Below, piece after piece: positions 1 through 10,170 of a stretch of DNA of 64,000 bases. A program made the position numbers and the translations under genes. The DNA comes from Dietzia massiliensis (GTDB taxonomy: Bacteria > Actinomycetota > Actinomycetes > Mycobacteriales > Mycobacteriaceae), in assembly GCF_018390595.1 (NCBI RefSeq), contig NZ_JAHBAV010000001.1:1-64000 (forward strand), in the 5' to 3' direction. How positions within the stretch are numbered: the stretch's first letter is position 1; every line of letters starts with the position of its first letter. The notes beneath the pieces are model-generated. The model was not told where the DNA came from. It ran no database searches and was given only the letters and a program-made list of their open reading frames with translations.

Positions 1-949
1 GTTCGAGCGTGCCTGCGCCGCCGAGGCCGTCGGCGGGGGCGAGCGGGGACGCGGACTCGTCGTCCACCTCGAGCCAGTCCGCGCGGGACTTCTTCCTGCG
101 CTTGTCGTGCAGCCGGGCGAACTGGATGGCCGCCTCGACCAGGATGCACACGGCCACCGCGAGCGCGAGCATGGAGAACGGGTCCTGGCCGGGTGAGGCG
201 ACGGCGGCGAACACGAAGATGCCCATGATGATGCCGCGACGCGACCGGGCCAGCGTCTCGTAGCTCACGACACCGGCCACGTTGAGCATGGCGATGAGCA
301 GCGGGATCTCGAAGCTCACGCCGAAGATGAGGATGAGCTGGATGAGGAACGTGAAGTACTGCGAGCCGGACAGGGCCGTGGTCTGGACGTTGTCGCCGAT
401 CGAGAGCAGGAACTCCAACGCGTGGACGATCACGACGTACGCCAGGACCGCGCCGCCGATGAACAGGACGGCGGCCAGGATCGTGAAGACGATGCCGTAG
501 CGCTTCTCGTTCTTGTGCAGGCCGGGCGTGATGAACGCCCACAGCTGGTACAGCCAGATCGGGCTGGCCAGGACGATGCCGGCGGTGGCGGCGACCTTGA
601 GGCGGAGCATGAACTGCTCGAACGGCCCCGTGGCGAGAAGGCGGCACTCGTCGCCGGCGTCGCCCAGCTGGAGGCGGGCGCCGGGCGGGATGTCGCAGTA
701 GGGGCCGGTGAGGATGCCGCCGAGCGACGGCACGCCCAGGACCCCGGTGCCGTACCACCAGAAGCCGAACCCGAGGGTCACCACGATCGCCGCCACCGAG
801 ATGAGCAGGCGGGTCCGCAGCTCGTAGATGTGCTCGATGAGCGGCATGGTGCCGTCGGGGTTACGCGGCCTGTGGCGTCGCTTGGACAGCAGGCGACCGG
901 CGCCGCCCTGACGGGTGGCGCCGGTGTCCGTGGTCCCGGTCTGTGTCAT
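1..949 (-). CDS. tatC: Sec-independent protein translocase TatC (3' end cut by window edge)
   Basis: Polytopic core of the twin-arginine translocase, which binds Tat signal peptides and exports folded proteins across the plasma membrane with TatA. Reading from the ATG at 949, 316 codons stay open to the window edge. After a basic N-terminus come an [10 protein letters not shown] segment typical of TatC helix 1, several hydrophobic helices, and the family's cytoplasmic stretch with [11 protein letters not shown]. The C-terminal part visible ([11 protein letters not shown] and onward) is a charged cytoplasmic tail, so only the last residues are missing. It lies 12 bases after tatA and probably shares its transcript, as in mycobacteria, where tatAC follows pafBC. 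Confidence 0.95.
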   Translation of the reverse strand, partial: MTQTGTTDTGATRQGGAGRLLSKRRHRPRNPDGTMPLIEHIYELRTRLLISVAAIVVTLGFGFWWYGTGVLGVPSLGGILTGPYCDIPPGARLQLGDAGDECRLLATGPFEQFMLRLKVAATAGIVLASPIWLYQLWAFITPGLHKNEKRYGIVFTILAAVLFIGGAVLAYVVIVHALEFLLSIGDNVQTTALSGSQYFTFLIQLILIFGVSFEIPLLIAMLNVAGVVSYETLARSRRGIIMGIFVFAAVASPGQDPFSMLALAVAVCILVEAAIQFARLHDKRRKKSRADWLEVDDESASPLAPADGLGGAGTLE

Positions 950-961
950 GGACGAGGCGGC

Positions 962-1402
962 CTACTGCCCCTGCTGGCCCTGGCCGCCGTGGTACGGGGC
1001 GGTGGGGTCGGTGAACTGCTGCTGACCCTGCTGGGGGGCCGGCTGCTGGTACGGCTGCTGCGGAGCCTGCGGGTACCCCTGGGCCGGGGGCTGTCCCTGC
1101 TGCTGCCCCTGCGCCTGGTACTGCTGCGAAGGCTGCGCCTGGTACTGCTGCGGAGCCTGCGACTGGTACTGGTTCGCCTGTGGCTGCGCGTACTGGGCGG
1201 GGTTCGGCTGACCCTGGGTGAGCGCCTGCGGCTCCTGGTCCTCGGCCGGCTTGTCGTCGTTCTGCATCTCCTTGATCTCGGACTTGAAGATGCGCATAGA
1301 CCGTCCGAGGCCGCGGGCGGCGTCCGGGAGCTTCTTCGAACCGAAGAGCAGGAGCACCACCGCGAGGACGATGAGCCAGTGCCAGATGCTCAACGCACCC
1401 AT
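962..1402 (-). CDS. tatA: Tat translocase subunit TatA
   Basis: Small membrane protein that oligomerises to form the Tat protein-conducting assembly together with TatC. Residues 4-21 form the single membrane helix, followed by the [14 protein letters not shown] hinge and amphipathic helix that define TatA. The protein has 146 residues, against about 85-90 for most homologues. The excess is a Q/P/Y-rich tail (about residues 57-146) with imperfect QYQAQ-type repeats and almost no charge. The ATG has a good GGAGG ribosome-binding site 5 bases upstream. The tail is unlike the lysine/aspartate-rich tails of mycobacterial TatA; its role is unknown. Confidence 0.95.
   Translation of the reverse strand: MGALSIWHWLIVLAVVLLLFGSKKLPDAARGLGRSMRIFKSEIKEMQNDDKPAEDQEPQALTQGQPNPAQYAQPQANQYQSQAPQQYQAQPSQQYQAQGQQQGQPPAQGYPQAPQQPYQQPAPQQGQQQFTDPTAPYHGGQGQQGQ
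1015..1210 (-). repeat. Imperfect repeats encoding the Q/P/Y-rich TatA tail
   Basis: The strand shows repeated units built on CTGGTACTGCTGCG (for example near 1117 and 1140) with diverged copies around them. They encode QYQAQ/QQYQ-like peptides. In-frame repeats of this kind can expand or contract by slippage, so the tail length may vary between strains. Confidence 0.6.
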
Positions 1403-1432
1403 GTCAACCTCCGTTTGTCTGACAACGTTTCC

Positions 1433-1438
1433 ATGCTA
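1433..1438 (-). promoter_or_regulatory. Candidate -10 box for tatAC
   Basis: On the minus strand TAGCAT stands about 30 bases before the tatA ATG, with a ribosome-binding site in between. No convincing -35 box is seen. This would allow tatAC expression independent of the paf operon. Low confidence. Confidence 0.3.
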
Positions 1439-1499
1439 GCGCACCCGCCGCCGGCGACGACACCTCGCAGACCCGGGAAACCCCCCGTGACCTCGTCGT

Positions 1500-2474
1500 T
1501 CACCGGGAATTCACGCGCTGGTCGCCAGAGTCGTCGCCCGTCTCGTAGACGGCCAGGCCCTCAGCGGCACGGCGGGCGACCTCGGCGGCGAGCCCGGGGT
1601 CCGCGGGACGCACGACGTCGGCGTGCCCGAGCAGGAAGCGGAGCAGCCACGCACGGTCGTGATAGGCGATCTCGACGTCCAGATCGCCGTCGGGGCGGCG
1701 GACCACCGTGTGGAAGCGGAACTCGTCGAGGAACCACGCCGCGGCCGCCGGGACACGGGCGGCCTCCAGGCGGACGTCCCCCTCGCCGTCGTCCTGTGGC
1801 TCCGGGCCGAGCGCGCGGCGCGGTCCCACCTCCTCCACCCCGCTCATCCGATCCGTGCGGAAGGTCCGCCACTGCCCGGACGAGCGGTCCACGCCGTGGA
1901 GGTAGGAGTGACCGTCGGCGACGGACAGGCGGGCCGGGTCCACGACGCGTGTGGTGGAGGTGTCGGAGCTGGCCGAGTGGTAGACGAAGCGCAGCGCCCG
2001 GCCGTCGTGCACCGCGGTCCGCACCACGTCCGCGTCGGAGTCCGCCGACTCGCGGCGCGCGTCGGCGGCGGTGACGCGGGCGTCGGAGCCGGTGGCCGCG
2101 CGCAGCGTCGTGAGCAGGTCGCGCAGCGCGGTCTGGTCGATCACCTCGGGCTGGCCGAGGAAGACGGCCAGACCGGTCTCCAGGGTGACCGCCTCGGCGG
2201 CGGTGAGGCGCACGGGGCGGTCGATGCCGGCGGTGAACGTCACCTCGACCATCTCGGCGTCGTCGAGGTCCTCCGAGGAGAAGGCCAGGTCGATGAGATC
2301 ACCGGGGCCGTAGCCGGGCAGGCCGCAGGACCACAGCTGCCACAGGGCGTCGCGGAGCTGCTTCTCGCTCATGCCGAGGTCGCGGGCGGCGTCGGCCACG
2401 CGGACCGGACCGCGGGTGTGGAAGTACGGGACCACGCTGAGCAGCGTCGCGAGCGGGACGGTGCGGGGACTCAT
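1500..2474 (-). CDS. pafC: Transcriptional regulator PafC (WYL domain)
   Basis: Partner of PafB in the PafBC activator, which in mycobacteria switches on most DNA-damage genes independently of LexA. The 324 residues contain an N-terminal winged-helix segment (LATLLSVVPYF to GMSEKQLRDALWQLW, residues 7-52) and a C-terminal WYL domain where single-stranded DNA or another ligand is thought to bind. The ATG at 2474 overlaps the pafB stop by four bases (ATGA), so the two are translationally coupled, as expected for subunits of one regulator. A longer in-frame reading upstream of 2474 lies within pafB and is not used. Confidence 0.93.
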   Translation of the reverse strand: MSPRTVPLATLLSVVPYFHTRGPVRVADAARDLGMSEKQLRDALWQLWSCGLPGYGPGDLIDLAFSSEDLDDAEMVEVTFTAGIDRPVRLTAAEAVTLETGLAVFLGQPEVIDQTALRDLLTTLRAATGSDARVTAADARRESADSDADVVRTAVHDGRALRFVYHSASSDTSTTRVVDPARLSVADGHSYLHGVDRSSGQWRTFRTDRMSGVEEVGPRRALGPEPQDDGEGDVRLEAARVPAAAAWFLDEFRFHTVVRRPDGDLDVEIAYHDRAWLLRFLLGHADVVRPADPGLAAEVARRAAEGLAVYETGDDSGDQRVNSR

Positions 2475-3439
2475 CGGACGGCCTCCTCGGCGGCGCTGAG
2501 GATCGACACGACGCGCACCCGCAGCTCCGCCGGCTCCAGGGCGACGGCGTCGGGACCCTGGGCGGCCACCAGCGCGGACAACTCGCCCAGCGGCGCGGCG
2601 AGGCCGAGGTCGGCGCCCGACCTGCCGAAGCGCTGTGCGGGCGTGGCGGAGCGGGCCATCGCGCGCAGCTCGGCGGCGCGCCCGTCGGCCACCCACACGG
2701 TGGCCTCGAGCAGCGGGTTGAGGCGGGAGACGGCGTCGTCGAGCAGCGCCAGGACCTGCTCGGTGGGCGGCATTGGGACGGTCCGGGTCGCGCGCGTCGC
2801 CTTGACGTCGGAGATGCGGACGAGCCGGAAGGTGCGGGGCTCGCCGCGGTCGAGGTCGTGGCCGACGAGGTACCAGTGCCCGTGGCGGGAACCGGTCCAC
2901 CACGGCTCCACCCGCCGGGTCGTCGGATCGGAGGCGCCGGCCGGGGTGTGCGAGAACGTGAGGCCGGTGCCCTCGGCGACCGCCTCGGCCACCAGGGCGG
3001 CGGTGGCGAGTTCGGCCGGGTCGGCCACGGAGACGGTGGCGCCGGCGTCGTGGACCGGGTCGATCCCGGCGGCGGTGAGCTTGGCCAGCGCCCCGCCGGC
3101 GCGGGCGGCCCGCTCCCCCTCACGCCACACCTCGGCGGCCACGGCGAGCACGCCGGCCTGCTCGGGCGTCAGCGTGATCTCGGGCAGCTCGTACCCGTGG
3201 GCGGGGATGCGGTACCCGGCGGGCGAGCCGGGCGCGAGCGACGCGCCCTGTTCGAGCGGCACGCCGACGTCGCGCAGCTCCCGCTTGTCGCGTTCGAACA
3301 TCCGCAGGAAGGCGTTCTCGGACTCGCAGTCGTCGTAGCCCTGGACCATCCGGCGGATCTCGTCGGCCGAGAGGAAGGCGTTGGTCGACCTCAGGCAGAT
3401 GACGAGGTTGACCAGGCGTTGCGACTTCGAGGTGGACAC
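2471..3439 (-). CDS. pafB: Transcriptional regulator PafB (WYL domain)
   Basis: First subunit of the PafBC DNA-damage response activator. The 322 residues open with STSKSQRLVNLVICL, matching the start of known PafB proteins, continue through a helix-turn-helix with FERDKRELRDVGVPLE, and end in a WYL domain. I chose the GTG at 3439 because homologues begin here and it lies 10 bases after the pafA stop. A GTG at 3484 would add 15 unconserved residues and overlap pafA by 35 bases. No clear Shine-Dalgarno sequence precedes it, so it may rely on coupling to pafA. Confidence 0.92.
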   Translation of the reverse strand: MSTSKSQRLVNLVICLRSTNAFLSADEIRRMVQGYDDCESENAFLRMFERDKRELRDVGVPLEQGASLAPGSPAGYRIPAHGYELPEITLTPEQAGVLAVAAEVWREGERAARAGGALAKLTAAGIDPVHDAGATVSVADPAELATAALVAEAVAEGTGLTFSHTPAGASDPTTRRVEPWWTGSRHGHWYLVGHDLDRGEPRTFRLVRISDVKATRATRTVPMPPTEQVLALLDDAVSRLNPLLEATVWVADGRAAELRAMARSATPAQRFGRSGADLGLAAPLGELSALVAAQGPDAVALEPAELRVRVVSILSAAEEAVR

Positions 3440-3449
3440 TGCTGGAACG

Positions 3450-4856
3450 CTATCGTCCGAGCGCGGCGATGAGATCGTCGACACGCGGGTCGACCTCGGC
3501 GAACGGGTCGGTCAGCGCGACGGTGGGCACGGTGCCGTCGGAGACCTTGAGGTGCACCCAGTCCACGGTGAAGTCGCGTCCGGCCTCCCGTGCGGCGGTG
3601 ATGAACCGGCCGCGCAGCGCGGCGCGGGTGGTCTCGGGGGCGACGGCGCGGGCGCGTGCGACCGCGGCGTCGTCGACGACGCGCGAGACCATCCCCCGGC
3701 GTTCGAGCACGGAGTGCAGCCCCCGCCCGGGCCGGATGTCGTGGTAGGTGAGGTCGATCTGCGCGAGGCGCGGGTGGTCGAGATCGGAACCCGTCTTGGT
3801 CTGCACCTGCCGGATGAGACGCAGCTTGGCGGCCCAGTCGACGTCGGCGGCGATCGAGTCGTGGTCCCCGGACTCCACGGCGTCGAGGATGCGCTCCCAC
3901 AGGGCCACGCAGTGTTCGACGTCGGGGCGGTCGTCGCGCTCCCATCCGCCGGCGTCGAGGTAGCGCCGGACCGCGCCCAGGAACTCGCGCTGGATCTCGA
4001 GCGCGGACATGGTGGTGCCGTCGGTGAGGGCGACGGGGCGGGTGCCGGTGAGGTCGCGGCTGATCTCGCGGATCGCGCGCACGGGGTGCGCGACGGCCAT
4101 CGGCCGCAGCTCGACGCCGGCCTCGATCATCTCCAGCACGAGCCGGGTGCTGGCGACCTTGAGCAGTGTCGAGGTCTCGATCATGTTGGAGTCGCCGACG
4201 ATCACGTGCATGCGCCGGAACCGCGTCGAGTCGGCGTGCGGCTCGTCGCGGGTGTTGATGAGCGGGCGCGAGCGGGTGGTCGCCGAGGACACGCCGTCCC
4301 ACATGTGTTCGGCGCGCTGGGAGAAGCAGTACACCGGCTCGGAGGTCTCCCCCAGGCCCACGCCGGCGGGAGTGCCGGTCAGGATCTTGCCGGCGCCGCA
4401 GATGAGCTGCCGGCTGACGAGGAACGGCAGCAGGGTGTTGGCGATGCCCCGCACCTGGGTGCTGCGGTCGAGCAGGTAGTTCTCGTGGCATCCGTAGGAG
4501 TTGCCCACGGAGTCCGTGTTGTTCTTGAACAGGTAGACGCGGGCGTCGATGCCCTCGTCCGCGAGGGACTGTTCGGCGGCCAGGGCGAGGTCGTCGACGA
4601 TCCGCTCCCCCGCCCTGTCGTGGGCGACGATCTGTCGCAGCCCGTCGCATTCGGCGGTCGCGTACTCGGGGTGGGAGCCCACGTCGAGGTAGAGGCGTGC
4701 GCCGTTGTCGAGGAAGACGTTGGAGCTGCGCCAGCGCTCCACGACGGGGCGGAACAGGTAGCGGGCGATCTCGTCGGCGCCGAGCCCGCGGGCGCCCTCA
4801 CCGCTGACGCTGGTGATCCCGAACTCGGTCTCGATCCCGACGATGCGACGGATCAT
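3450..4856 (-). CDS. pafA: Pup-protein ligase PafA
   Basis: ATP-dependent ligase that joins the C-terminal glutamate of Pup to lysines of target proteins. The 468 residues show the glutamine-synthetase-like fold of the family: GIETEFG near the N-terminus (residues 7-13), [45 protein letters not shown] and [10 protein letters not shown], all conserved in M. tuberculosis PafA. It starts 6 bases after the pup stop codon. In proteasome-bearing relatives prcB and prcA normally sit between these two genes, or nearby, and here nothing does. Confidence 0.97.
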   Translation of the reverse strand: MIRRIVGIETEFGITSVSGEGARGLGADEIARYLFRPVVERWRSSNVFLDNGARLYLDVGSHPEYATAECDGLRQIVAHDRAGERIVDDLALAAEQSLADEGIDARVYLFKNNTDSVGNSYGCHENYLLDRSTQVRGIANTLLPFLVSRQLICGAGKILTGTPAGVGLGETSEPVYCFSQRAEHMWDGVSSATTRSRPLINTRDEPHADSTRFRRMHVIVGDSNMIETSTLLKVASTRLVLEMIEAGVELRPMAVAHPVRAIREISRDLTGTRPVALTDGTTMSALEIQREFLGAVRRYLDAGGWERDDRPDVEHCVALWERILDAVESGDHDSIAADVDWAAKLRLIRQVQTKTGSDLDHPRLAQIDLTYHDIRPGRGLHSVLERRGMVSRVVDDAAVARARAVAPETTRAALRGRFITAAREAGRDFTVDWVHLKVSDGTVPTVALTDPFAEVDPRVDDLIAALGR

Positions 4857-4862
4857 GGGGGT

Positions 4863-5039
4863 CTACTGCCCGCCCTTCTGGACGTAGGACTTCACGAACT
4901 CCTCGGCGTTGGTCTCGAGGATGTCGTCGATCTCGTCGAGCAGCGAGTCGGCGGAGGTGGTGTCGGCGGCCTTGACGACCTGCCCGGCCTCGTCGTCGGG
5001 GTCGGCGGGGCCGCCGGCGTTCTTCTGGATCTGGGACAT
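4863..5039 (-). CDS. pup: Prokaryotic ubiquitin-like protein Pup
   Basis: Small, mostly disordered protein modifier of 58 residues. It has the helical ADSLLDEIDDILETNAEEFVKSYVQ region that binds the ARC/Mpa coiled coil and PafA/Dop, and it ends in GGQ. The terminal glutamine must be deamidated to glutamate by Dop before ligation, so dop is required here. The ATG has a strong GAGGAG ribosome-binding site. It is flanked by dop (upstream) and pafA (downstream) in one operon. Confidence 0.97.
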   Translation of the reverse strand: MSQIQKNAGGPADPDDEAGQVVKAADTTSADSLLDEIDDILETNAEEFVKSYVQKGGQ

Positions 5040-5083
5040 GGTGTCTCCTCGTGTGTCTGAGCGGGACGGGGGTGTGCGGGCCG

Positions 5084-6571
5084 TCAGTACGGGTCGGGCC
5101 CGTCGGGCCCGAGGAAGCCGGGATGGGCCTCGCAGTACTCGCGGGACCCCACGTAGGGGTCGGTGAGGTCGACGTGGCGTTCGTGGCCGCGGGAGTCGAC
5201 GACGACGACGTGGTCCCACCCGGCGGCGCGGATGCGGTCGCCGAGTTCGGCGAGGAAGCGTCCTCTGGCCCAGGCCCGCGTTCGTGCGGGCGGGGTCGTG
5301 ACCGCGGCCTCGACCTCGTCGTCGGTGACCAGTCGGCGCATGGCGCCCTTGGCGACCAGGCGGTTGTAGAGCCCGCGCTGCGGGTCGATGTCGTGGTACT
5401 GGACGTCGATGAGGGCGAGCCGGGCGTGGTCCCAGTCCAGGCCGTCGCGGGTGCGGAAGCCCTCCAGCAGCCGGAGCTTGGCGGGCCAGTCCAGTCGGTC
5501 CGCGCACGACATCGGGTTCTCCTCGAGCGCGTCGAGGATCCCGCGCCACTCGTCCAGGACCTCGAGCGCCCAGCCCGGGCGGCCCGTGCCGTCGCCGATG
5601 ACGCCCGCGACCCGCTCGAGGGTCTCGCGCTGGAGGGCGAGGCCGGTGACGTTCCGGCCGTCGGGCAGGGGCACGGTCGCGCGGAGCGACGGGTCGTGGC
5701 TGATGGTGTGGACGGCCTCGACAGGGTCGACGGGCAGCAGGTCGGAGAAGTCGACCCCCGCCTCGATCGCGTCCAGCACGAGGCAGGTGGTGCCGATCTT
5801 GAGATAGGTGGCCAGCTCGGACATGTTGGCGTCGCCGATGATGACGTGTAGGCGGCGCCACGTCTCGTCCGGGGCGTGGGGCTCGTCGCGGGTGTTGATG
5901 ATGCCGCGGCGCAGGGTGGTCTCGAGCCCGGTGAGGACCTCGATGTAGTCGGCACGCTGGGAGAGCTGGTACCCGGCCGTCTCCCCGGACTGGCCGATCC
6001 CCACGCGGCCGGCCCCGCTGAACACCTGGCGGGACAGCAGGTGCGGGGCCAGGCTCACGGTGAGCCCGTCGAAGTCGACGTCGCGGCGCACGAGGTAGTT
6101 CTCGTGGGCGCCGTAGGAGGCGCCCTTGCCGTCGACGTTGTTCTTGTAGAGCTTGAGCTCGGCGTTGCCCTCGGTGGCCGTCGACTCGACGCCCGCGCGG
6201 TGCATGATCACCTCGCCGGCCTTGTCCCAGATCACCGCGTCGCGTGGGGAGTCGACCTCGGGCGCCGAGTACTCGGGGTGGGCGTGGTCGACGTAGAAGC
6301 GGGCCCCGTTGGTCAGCACCCGGTTGGTCACCCCGAACTCACTGGGGTCGTAGGCACGGGCCGCGCCGAGGTCGAAGCCGCGGGCGTCGCGCAGGGGTGA
6401 CTCCGAACCGTAGTCCCAGCGGGCCTCGTCGGCTCCTCCCGCGGTCTCGCCCGGGTCGGTGTAGGCCTTGATCACCTGGGTCGAGGAGACCACCGAGCTG
6501 AGCAGCGGCTGCCCGACGGCGACGATGCCGAACTCGATCTCCGTGCCGATGACGCGCCCGCGCGGGTTCAC
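5084..6571 (-). CDS. dop: Pup deamidase/depupylase Dop
   Basis: Hydrolase that deamidates the C-terminal glutamine of Pup and also removes Pup from tagged proteins. The 495 residues carry the GTEIEFG motif at 9-15, the family's [18 protein letters not shown] segment, [20 protein letters not shown] and the C-terminal DLTDPYV. The extra loop after the first strand, carrying a [15 protein letters not shown] stretch, separates Dop from PafA. It starts at a GTG whose last bases overlap the arc stop (GTGA), so arc and dop are translationally coupled. Confidence 0.97.
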   Translation of the reverse strand: MNPRGRVIGTEIEFGIVAVGQPLLSSVVSSTQVIKAYTDPGETAGGADEARWDYGSESPLRDARGFDLGAARAYDPSEFGVTNRVLTNGARFYVDHAHPEYSAPEVDSPRDAVIWDKAGEVIMHRAGVESTATEGNAELKLYKNNVDGKGASYGAHENYLVRRDVDFDGLTVSLAPHLLSRQVFSGAGRVGIGQSGETAGYQLSQRADYIEVLTGLETTLRRGIINTRDEPHAPDETWRRLHVIIGDANMSELATYLKIGTTCLVLDAIEAGVDFSDLLPVDPVEAVHTISHDPSLRATVPLPDGRNVTGLALQRETLERVAGVIGDGTGRPGWALEVLDEWRGILDALEENPMSCADRLDWPAKLRLLEGFRTRDGLDWDHARLALIDVQYHDIDPQRGLYNRLVAKGAMRRLVTDDEVEAAVTTPPARTRAWARGRFLAELGDRIRAAGWDHVVVVDSRGHERHVDLTDPYVGSREYCEAHPGFLGPDGPDPY

Positions 6572-8268
6572 TGCCCGGCTCCCCGGTTGGGGACGGAGAC
6601 CTCGATGACGCGCTCACCGCGGACACCGGTCAGGCGTGCCCACTCCTGCGGGTTGGACGTGTTGGGCAGGTCCGTGTTCTCGGCGAACTCGGCGTCGACC
6701 GCGTCGAGGAAGTCGTCGGTGGTCAGGCCCCGGCCGGTGCCGTGGACGATGTCCTTGATCGCCAGCTTCTTGGCCCGGTCGACGATGTTGCGCAGCATCG
6801 CCCCGGAGGTGAGGTCGGCCAGGTACAGCGATGACCGGCGGCCGGAGGCGTAAACGAGGTGCACGTAGGTCGTGGAGGCGTCACGGGTGTAGAGCCGGTC
6901 GACGATGCGCTCGATGAGCTCGCGGACGTGGGTCTCACGGTCCGCGTCGCCGATCTCGACCGGGTCGAAGCGCAGGTCCGGGGTGATGTACTTGGCGAGG
7001 ATGTCCGCCGCCGCGTCCCGGTCGGGCCGGTCGATGCGGATCTTCAGATCCAGGCGGCCTGGCCGGAGGATGGCGGGATCGATCATGTCCTCACGGTTGG
7101 AGGCGCCGATCACGATGACGTTGCGCAGGTCCTCCACGCCGTCGATCTCCGCGAGCAGCTGCGGGACGATCGTCGTCTCCATGTCCGAGGACACGCCGGA
7201 CCCGCGGGTGCGGAAGATCGAGTCCATCTCGTCGAAGAAGACGATCACCGGGTTGCCCTCGGTGGCCTTCTCCCGCGCCCGCTCGAAGATGGACCGGATG
7301 TGCCGCTCGGTCTCGCCGACGTACTTGTTGAGCAGCTCGGGGCCCTTGATCGAGAGGAAGTACGAGTTCGGGTACCGGCCGTCGCTGACGTCGTCACCCC
7401 GGGCCACCGCGGCCGCACGCGCCAGCGAGTGGGCCACGGCCTTGGCGATGAGGGTCTTGCCGCATCCGGGAGGGCCGTAGAGCAGGACGCCCTTCGGCGG
7501 GGCCAGGTGGAACTCTCGGTACAGGTCGTGGTGGACGAACGGCAGCTCGATCGCGTCGCGGATCTGCTCGATCTGCGGCCCCAGACCGCCGATGTCGGAG
7601 TACTCGACCGTCGGGATCTCCTCGAGGAGGAGCTCGTCGACCTCCGCCTTGGGCACCACCTCGTAGGCCACGCCGGCCTTGGGATCGACGAGGACGGCGT
7701 CGCCGGGGCGGACGGGTGCGGGGTGCTCGGCCGTGCGCGCACCGCGCAGGGCGGCGGCGAGGACCACGATGTGCTCCTCGTCGTTGCCCATGACCACCCG
7801 CGCCCGCACGCCGTCGGCGAGCACGTCCCGCAGGACGGCGGTCACGCCGGTGACCGGGAGCTCGCTCGAGACCTCCAGAACGGTCATGGCCTCGTTGAGG
7901 CGCACGGTCACGCCCGGGGTCAGGTCCGCGGCGTCCACGCCGGGGGCGATCGCCAGGCGCATGCGGCGACCGGCGGCCATGACCTCGACGGTGTCCGCGC
8001 CGGCGGGACGGGTGAGGACCACGCCGTAGGTGCTGGGCGGGGTACCGAGCCGCTCGACCTCGCCCTTGAGGGCCTCGAGCTGGTCGCGTGAGTCCTTGAG
8101 CAGTTCCGCTAGACGCACGTTGCGGGCGCCGAGGGCGTCGATCTTGATCGACTTCTCCCGATCCGATCGGGCCCCCTCGTCCACGGCCTTGCGCAGCCGC
8201 GCGAGTTCGGCGCGGTCGACCGCCACCCTGTCCTCGCCCTGGCCGGCCGGGGAACGTCCCTCGGTCAC
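6568..8268 (-). CDS. arc: AAA+ ATPase ARC/Mpa (proteasome-associated ATPase family), no GQYL tail
   Basis: Hexameric ring ATPase that recognises Pup through an N-terminal coiled coil and unfolds pupylated proteins. The 566 residues show a coiled coil (about 12-70), tandem OB domains, Walker A GPPGCGKT at 265-272, Walker B near 340 (VFFDEMD) and an arginine-finger region. The protein ends in PNRGAGQ. The GQYL tail that docks M. tuberculosis Mpa onto the 20S proteasome is missing, and reading past the stop does not restore it. With prcBA absent from the locus, the ATPase probably acts as a stand-alone unfoldase, as proposed for Corynebacterium ARC. The start is a GTG with a GGAGG-like site upstream. 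Confidence 0.96.
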   Translation of the reverse strand: MTEGRSPAGQGEDRVAVDRAELARLRKAVDEGARSDREKSIKIDALGARNVRLAELLKDSRDQLEALKGEVERLGTPPSTYGVVLTRPAGADTVEVMAAGRRMRLAIAPGVDAADLTPGVTVRLNEAMTVLEVSSELPVTGVTAVLRDVLADGVRARVVMGNDEEHIVVLAAALRGARTAEHPAPVRPGDAVLVDPKAGVAYEVVPKAEVDELLLEEIPTVEYSDIGGLGPQIEQIRDAIELPFVHHDLYREFHLAPPKGVLLYGPPGCGKTLIAKAVAHSLARAAAVARGDDVSDGRYPNSYFLSIKGPELLNKYVGETERHIRSIFERAREKATEGNPVIVFFDEMDSIFRTRGSGVSSDMETTIVPQLLAEIDGVEDLRNVIVIGASNREDMIDPAILRPGRLDLKIRIDRPDRDAAADILAKYITPDLRFDPVEIGDADRETHVRELIERIVDRLYTRDASTTYVHLVYASGRRSSLYLADLTSGAMLRNIVDRAKKLAIKDIVHGTGRGLTTDDFLDAVDAEFAENTDLPNTSNPQEWARLTGVRGERVIEVSVPNRGAGQ

Positions 8269-8321
8269 GCGATCACCTGCCCTCCTGGTCGTCGACGGGT
8301 CACCTCGTCGTCGTCCCCTTC

Positions 8322-8327
8322 ACCCTA
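8322..8327 (-). promoter_or_regulatory. Candidate -10 box of the arc-dop-pup-paf operon
   Basis: TAGGGT on the minus strand about 55 bases before the arc GTG, in the 94-base gap that separates arc from trmI. A ribosome-binding GGAGGG follows it. No clear -35 box is seen. This is the only gap ahead of arc-dop-pup-pafABC large enough for a main promoter. Confidence 0.35.
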
Positions 8328-8362
8328 TCGCCGGGGTGCCACGCGGGTGGGCGCGCGCTCCC

Positions 8363-9244
<882 letters not shown>

Positions 9245-9245
9245 C

Positions 9246-9251
9246 TACCCT
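9246..9251 (+). promoter_or_regulatory. Leaderless-type -10 box (TACCCT) of the RecB-type nuclease gene
   Basis: TACCCT lies 7 bases before the GTG at 9259, which puts the expected transcription start on the start codon itself. It supports choosing 9259 over the upstream TTG at 9229. Confidence 0.5.
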
Positions 9252-9258
9252 GCCAGGT

Positions 9259-10170
9259 GTGACGGATCCCCTCGAAATCGGTGCCATCCCGGCAGCGGGC
9301 GACGTACCCCTGCCGGAGCGCAAGCCCCTCGCCCTGTCGGCCTCTCGCGCGTCCGACTACCGGCAGTGCCCGCTGCTGTACCGGCTGCGCGCCGTGGACC
9401 GCATCCCGGAGCCCAAGACTCGCGCCCAGGTCCTCGGCACGGTCGTCCACTCCGTGCTCGAGGAGCTGTACGGACTCGAGCAGTCCGAGCGGGCGCCGCA
9501 GCGCGCCGCGGACCTCGTCCCCGCCGCCGTCGAGCGCTTCTACGCCGAGGAGGACGGCGCGACGGTGGTCCCGCTGTCCGACCGCGCCGACTTCCAGGCG
9601 CAGGTCGCGGCGCTGGTCGCGGCGCTCTACGGCGTCGAGGACCCGCAGCGCTTCTCCCCCGCCTCCTGCGAGCAGTACCTGGTCACCGCCACCGCGGCCG
9701 GCACCCCGCTGCACGGCTTCCTCGACCGGGTCGACGTCGCGCCCACCGGGGAGGTCCGGGTGGTCGACTACAAGACGGGTAAACCCCCGCACCCGCGCTT
9801 CCAGGACCAGGCGATGTTCCAGATGCGGTTCTACGCCCTGATGTACCAGCGCATCCATGGTGTGCTGCCCGCGCAGCTGAAACTCATCTATCTCAAGAAC
9901 GGCAGCTGGCTCACCTTCACCCCGGACCACGCGTCGCTCGTCGAGACCGAGGCGTCCCTGGACGCGCTGTGGTCGGAGATCGAGCGGGCCGGGCAGACCG
10001 GTGACTTCCGCCCCCGCACGTCCCGCCTGTGCGACTGGTGCAATCATCAGGCGCTGTGCCCGGCGTTCGGCGGCACCCCGCCCGAGTACCCGGGGTGGCC
10101 GGGGACCCGCGTGGTCCCCGCCGGCGCACACGATCTGTTGACCGGGCGAGGAGGACCGAGGAGTTCATGA
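9259..10170 (+). CDS. RecB-family exonuclease-like protein (PD-(D/E)xK nuclease)
   Basis: Single-domain PD-(D/E)xK nuclease of the Rv2119 family; biological role unknown, probably DNA processing. The 303 residues include LSASRASDYRQCPLLYRLR near the N-terminus, VLGTVVHSVLEELYGLE, the catalytic core FLDRVDVAPTGEVRVVDYKTG (D and DYK), and the C-terminal cysteine cluster CDWCNHQALCPAF that with the N-terminal Cys suggests an AddB/Cas4-type Fe-S cluster. The GTG at 9259 is preceded by a leaderless-type promoter. Its stop overlaps the start of the thioesterase gene. Confidence 0.85.
   Translation: MTDPLEIGAIPAAGDVPLPERKPLALSASRASDYRQCPLLYRLRAVDRIPEPKTRAQVLGTVVHSVLEELYGLEQSERAPQRAADLVPAAVERFYAEEDGATVVPLSDRADFQAQVAALVAALYGVEDPQRFSPASCEQYLVTATAAGTPLHGFLDRVDVAPTGEVRVVDYKTGKPPHPRFQDQAMFQMRFYALMYQRIHGVLPAQLKLIYLKNGSWLTFTPDHASLVETEASLDALWSEIERAGQTGDFRPRTSRLCDWCNHQALCPAFGGTPPEYPGWPGTRVVPAGAHDLLTGRGGPRSS

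Noticed and set aside
3381-5060. Plus-strand frame of 559 codons opposite pafA and pup
   Set aside because: Composition is that of an antisense shadow; PafA and Pup match their families fully.
6540-6570. Frameshift or nonsense mutation removing the GQYL tail of ARC
   Set aside because: No QYL is found past the stop, and the stop is part of a neat GTGA overlap with dop, so the short end appears native.
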